DNA of 64,000 nt from Telluribacter humicola (GTDB lineage: Bacteria; Bacteroidota; Bacteroidia; Cytophagales; Spirosomataceae), in contig NZ_JAFIQT010000001.1 in the NCBI RefSeq assembly GCF_017355935.1, forward strand, positions 2,108,001 to 2,172,000, written 5' to 3'. The position numbers were made by a program, and so were the translations under genes. Shown here in pieces: positions 62,733 to 64,000 of the stretch (within the stretch, counting starts at the first letter, position 1; every line of letters starts with the position of its first letter). The notes under the pieces were generated by a model. The model worked only from the letters and a program-made list of their open reading frames with translations. It did no database searches and was not told where the DNA came from.

Positions 62733-64000
62733 ATGTCCAAAAAACTACCTCTAAGGTTGCTCTTATGTCTATGGGCAACCTTTTTTGTTACTCATCTATT
62801 TGCCCAGGATCGACAGATCGCTGGACAGATCCGGGATGAGGGTGGCTCCGGTATGCCGGGTGTGAGCGTACTTGTAAAGGGTACCAACCGAGGTACTACT
62901 TCTGATGCAGATGGTAATTTCACAATTGGGGTAGCTGGTAGCTCCGCTACTCTGGTTTTTTCATCGGTTGGGTATGAAACCAAAGAAGTACCCGTCACAG
63001 CTTCGACCTCTACTCTGAACGTGACCATGTCACCGGATGTAAGGAATCTGGGTGAGGTAGTAGTAACGGCTCTTGGTATCGAACGTAGTGCCAAAACACT
63101 GACCTACTCAACCCAGCAGATAAGTGGAAAGCAGCTTACTGATGTACGTGATGCTAACTTTGTGAATACGCTTTCCGGTAAAATCGCCGGGGTGGTGATC
63201 ACACAGGGAGCTTCCGGCCCCGGCTCAGCTACCCGCGTAACGCTGCGTGGCAACCGCTCAATAAGTGGTAACAACAACGCCCTGTTTGTAGTAGATGGAG
63301 TACCTATCGATAACACCGTACAGGGGCAGGTAGGTAGTGACTTCGGAGGAATTAACGGTAGTGATGGAGCAGCCAACATCAACCCGGACGACATCGAGTC
63401 GATGAACGTACTGAAAGGAGCGGCCGCGGCTGCGCTTTACGGTAGCCGGGCTGCCAATGGTGTGATCATGATTACAACCAAGAAAGGTAAGGCCGGACGA
63501 GTATCCGCCGACATCAACTCAGGGGTAGTAGTAGAATCACCCTTCCTGTTGCCGGCGCTTCAGAATACGTATGGCCAGGGTAATGGCGGGGTAACCAGCG
63601 ACAGAGCCAGCGGCAGCTGGGGAGCCAGAGGTACTACCTATCCTAATAACATCAGCGACTTCTTCCGGAACGCTATTTCGACCAATAACTCCATAGGAGT
63701 AGCGGGTGGTACTGACAATGTACAGACCTACCTGTCGTACACCAACAACTACAACCAGGGTCTACTTCCCAATAATGATCTGTCGCGTCATACGCTGAAC
63801 CTGCGTATCAATTCACAGATCTCGAAGCGTCTATCTACAGATGCCAAGATCACCTACACCAATCAGGTGATCAATAACAAGCCCCGTTCGGGTGAAGAGA
63901 GCGCGGTAGTAATGAACCTGTACAAGATACCCCGCAGTGTAGATCTGAACCAGTACCAGAATTTCCAGGATGAGAATGGCAATCCGACTTACTGGACCAC
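62733..64000 (+). CDS. SusC/RagA-family TonB-linked outer-membrane protein, 3' end cut by the window
   Basis: An outer-membrane nutrient receptor of the SusC type. Signal peptide (LLLCLWATFFVTHLFAQ), a CarboxypepD_reg-like domain (AGQIRDEGGSGMPGVSVLV, GTTSDADGNFTIGV), and the SusC signature LGEVVVTALGIERSAKTL followed by the plug (TLSGKIAGVVITQG, SRAANGVIMITTKKGKAG). About 422 residues are present of an expected roughly 1,000. The frame is open to the last base. A SusD partner would be expected downstream, outside the window. Confidence 0.95.
   Translation, partial: MSKKLPLRLLLCLWATFFVTHLFAQDRQIAGQIRDEGGSGMPGVSVLVKGTNRGTTSDADGNFTIGVAGSSATLVFSSVGYETKEVPVTASTSTLNVTMSPDVRNLGEVVVTALGIERSAKTLTYSTQQISGKQLTDVRDANFVNTLSGKIAGVVITQGASGPGSATRVTLRGNRSISGNNNALFVVDGVPIDNTVQGQVGSDFGGINGSDGAANINPDDIESMNVLKGAAAAALYGSRAANGVIMITTKKGKAGRVSADINSGVVVESPFLLPALQNTYGQGNGGVTSDRASGSWGARGTTYPNNISDFFRNAISTNNSIGVAGGTDNVQTYLSYTNNYNQGLLPNNDLSRHTLNLRINSQISKRLSTDAKITYTNQVINNKPRSGEESAVVMNLYKIPRSVDLNQYQNFQDENGNPTYWT

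Noticed and set aside
1-64000. tRNA, rRNA, CRISPR and phage genes
   Set aside because: No cloverleaf arms, rRNA segments, regularly spaced repeats or phage proteins were recognised by reading both strands; a covariance-model search was not possible here.

Overview
The window comes from a Bacteroidota chromosome, most likely of the Cytophagales (Spirosomataceae/Cytophagaceae-like). The reasons are a complete gldKLMN type IX secretion/gliding core with a linked PorP/SprF-type protein, TonB-dependent receptors of the SusC and CarboxypepD_reg types, DUF4249, DUF4271 and GSCFA proteins, a long NusB, and few recognisable Shine-Dalgarno sequences. Composition is near balanced, apart from one clearly GC-rich receptor gene. 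I see no rRNA, tRNA or CRISPR array.

Layout. 1-3.0 kb: glycerate kinase (5' cut by the window) and uvrC. 3.1-12.2 kb (minus strand): gldN, gldM, gldL, gldK, a PorP/SprF-family protein, hemD, a DUF4271 membrane protein and sucD. 12.3-18.1 kb: a small membrane protein facing a tight minus-strand operon of an outer-membrane barrel, an NCS2 purine permease and an exported MTA/SAH-type nucleosidase, then an exported amidase. 18.2-23.0 kb: an accessory patch with a membrane protein, a frameshifted and N-terminally truncated propeller gene, an IS5-family element with an amber-mutated transposase, a DUF4369 gene lacking its expected thioredoxin half, and an intact TlpA-like lipoprotein. 23.3-28.5 kb: a TonB-dependent receptor between two DUF4249 lipoproteins. 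28.5-40 kb: two overlapping membrane-protein genes, a UPF0173 hydrolase, a sulfite-oxidase-like protein, a TPR protein, an M16 peptidase, ispF, an amidohydrolase, a dipeptide epimerase-like enolase-superfamily protein and an ABC exporter. 40.2-44.0 kb: nusB-ytxH-DUF1573-yajC-ybbR-coaE. 44.0-47.7 kb (minus): dnaX and two tandem GH16 proteins, one without catalytic glutamates. 47.8-60.5 kb (mostly plus): GSCFA protein, mrp, nfu, an enlarged Ddl-like ATP-grasp protein, a GH63-like glucosidase, a phosphohexomutase, a Gfo/Idh/MocA oxidoreductase (minus), tsaE, alanine dehydrogenase and a small unknown. 60.8-64 kb: a GT-C-like membrane protein and the start of a SusC/RagA receptor that runs off the end.

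How the genes work together. gldKLMN and the PorP/SprF protein belong to one secretion and motility machine. Barrel, permease and exported nucleosidase look like a periplasmic purine-scavenging unit and are the best candidate here for an under-described system. The DUF4249/receptor trio looks like an outer-membrane uptake unit. The GH16 pair shows recent duplication followed by loss of catalysis in one copy. The IS region shows local gene decay.
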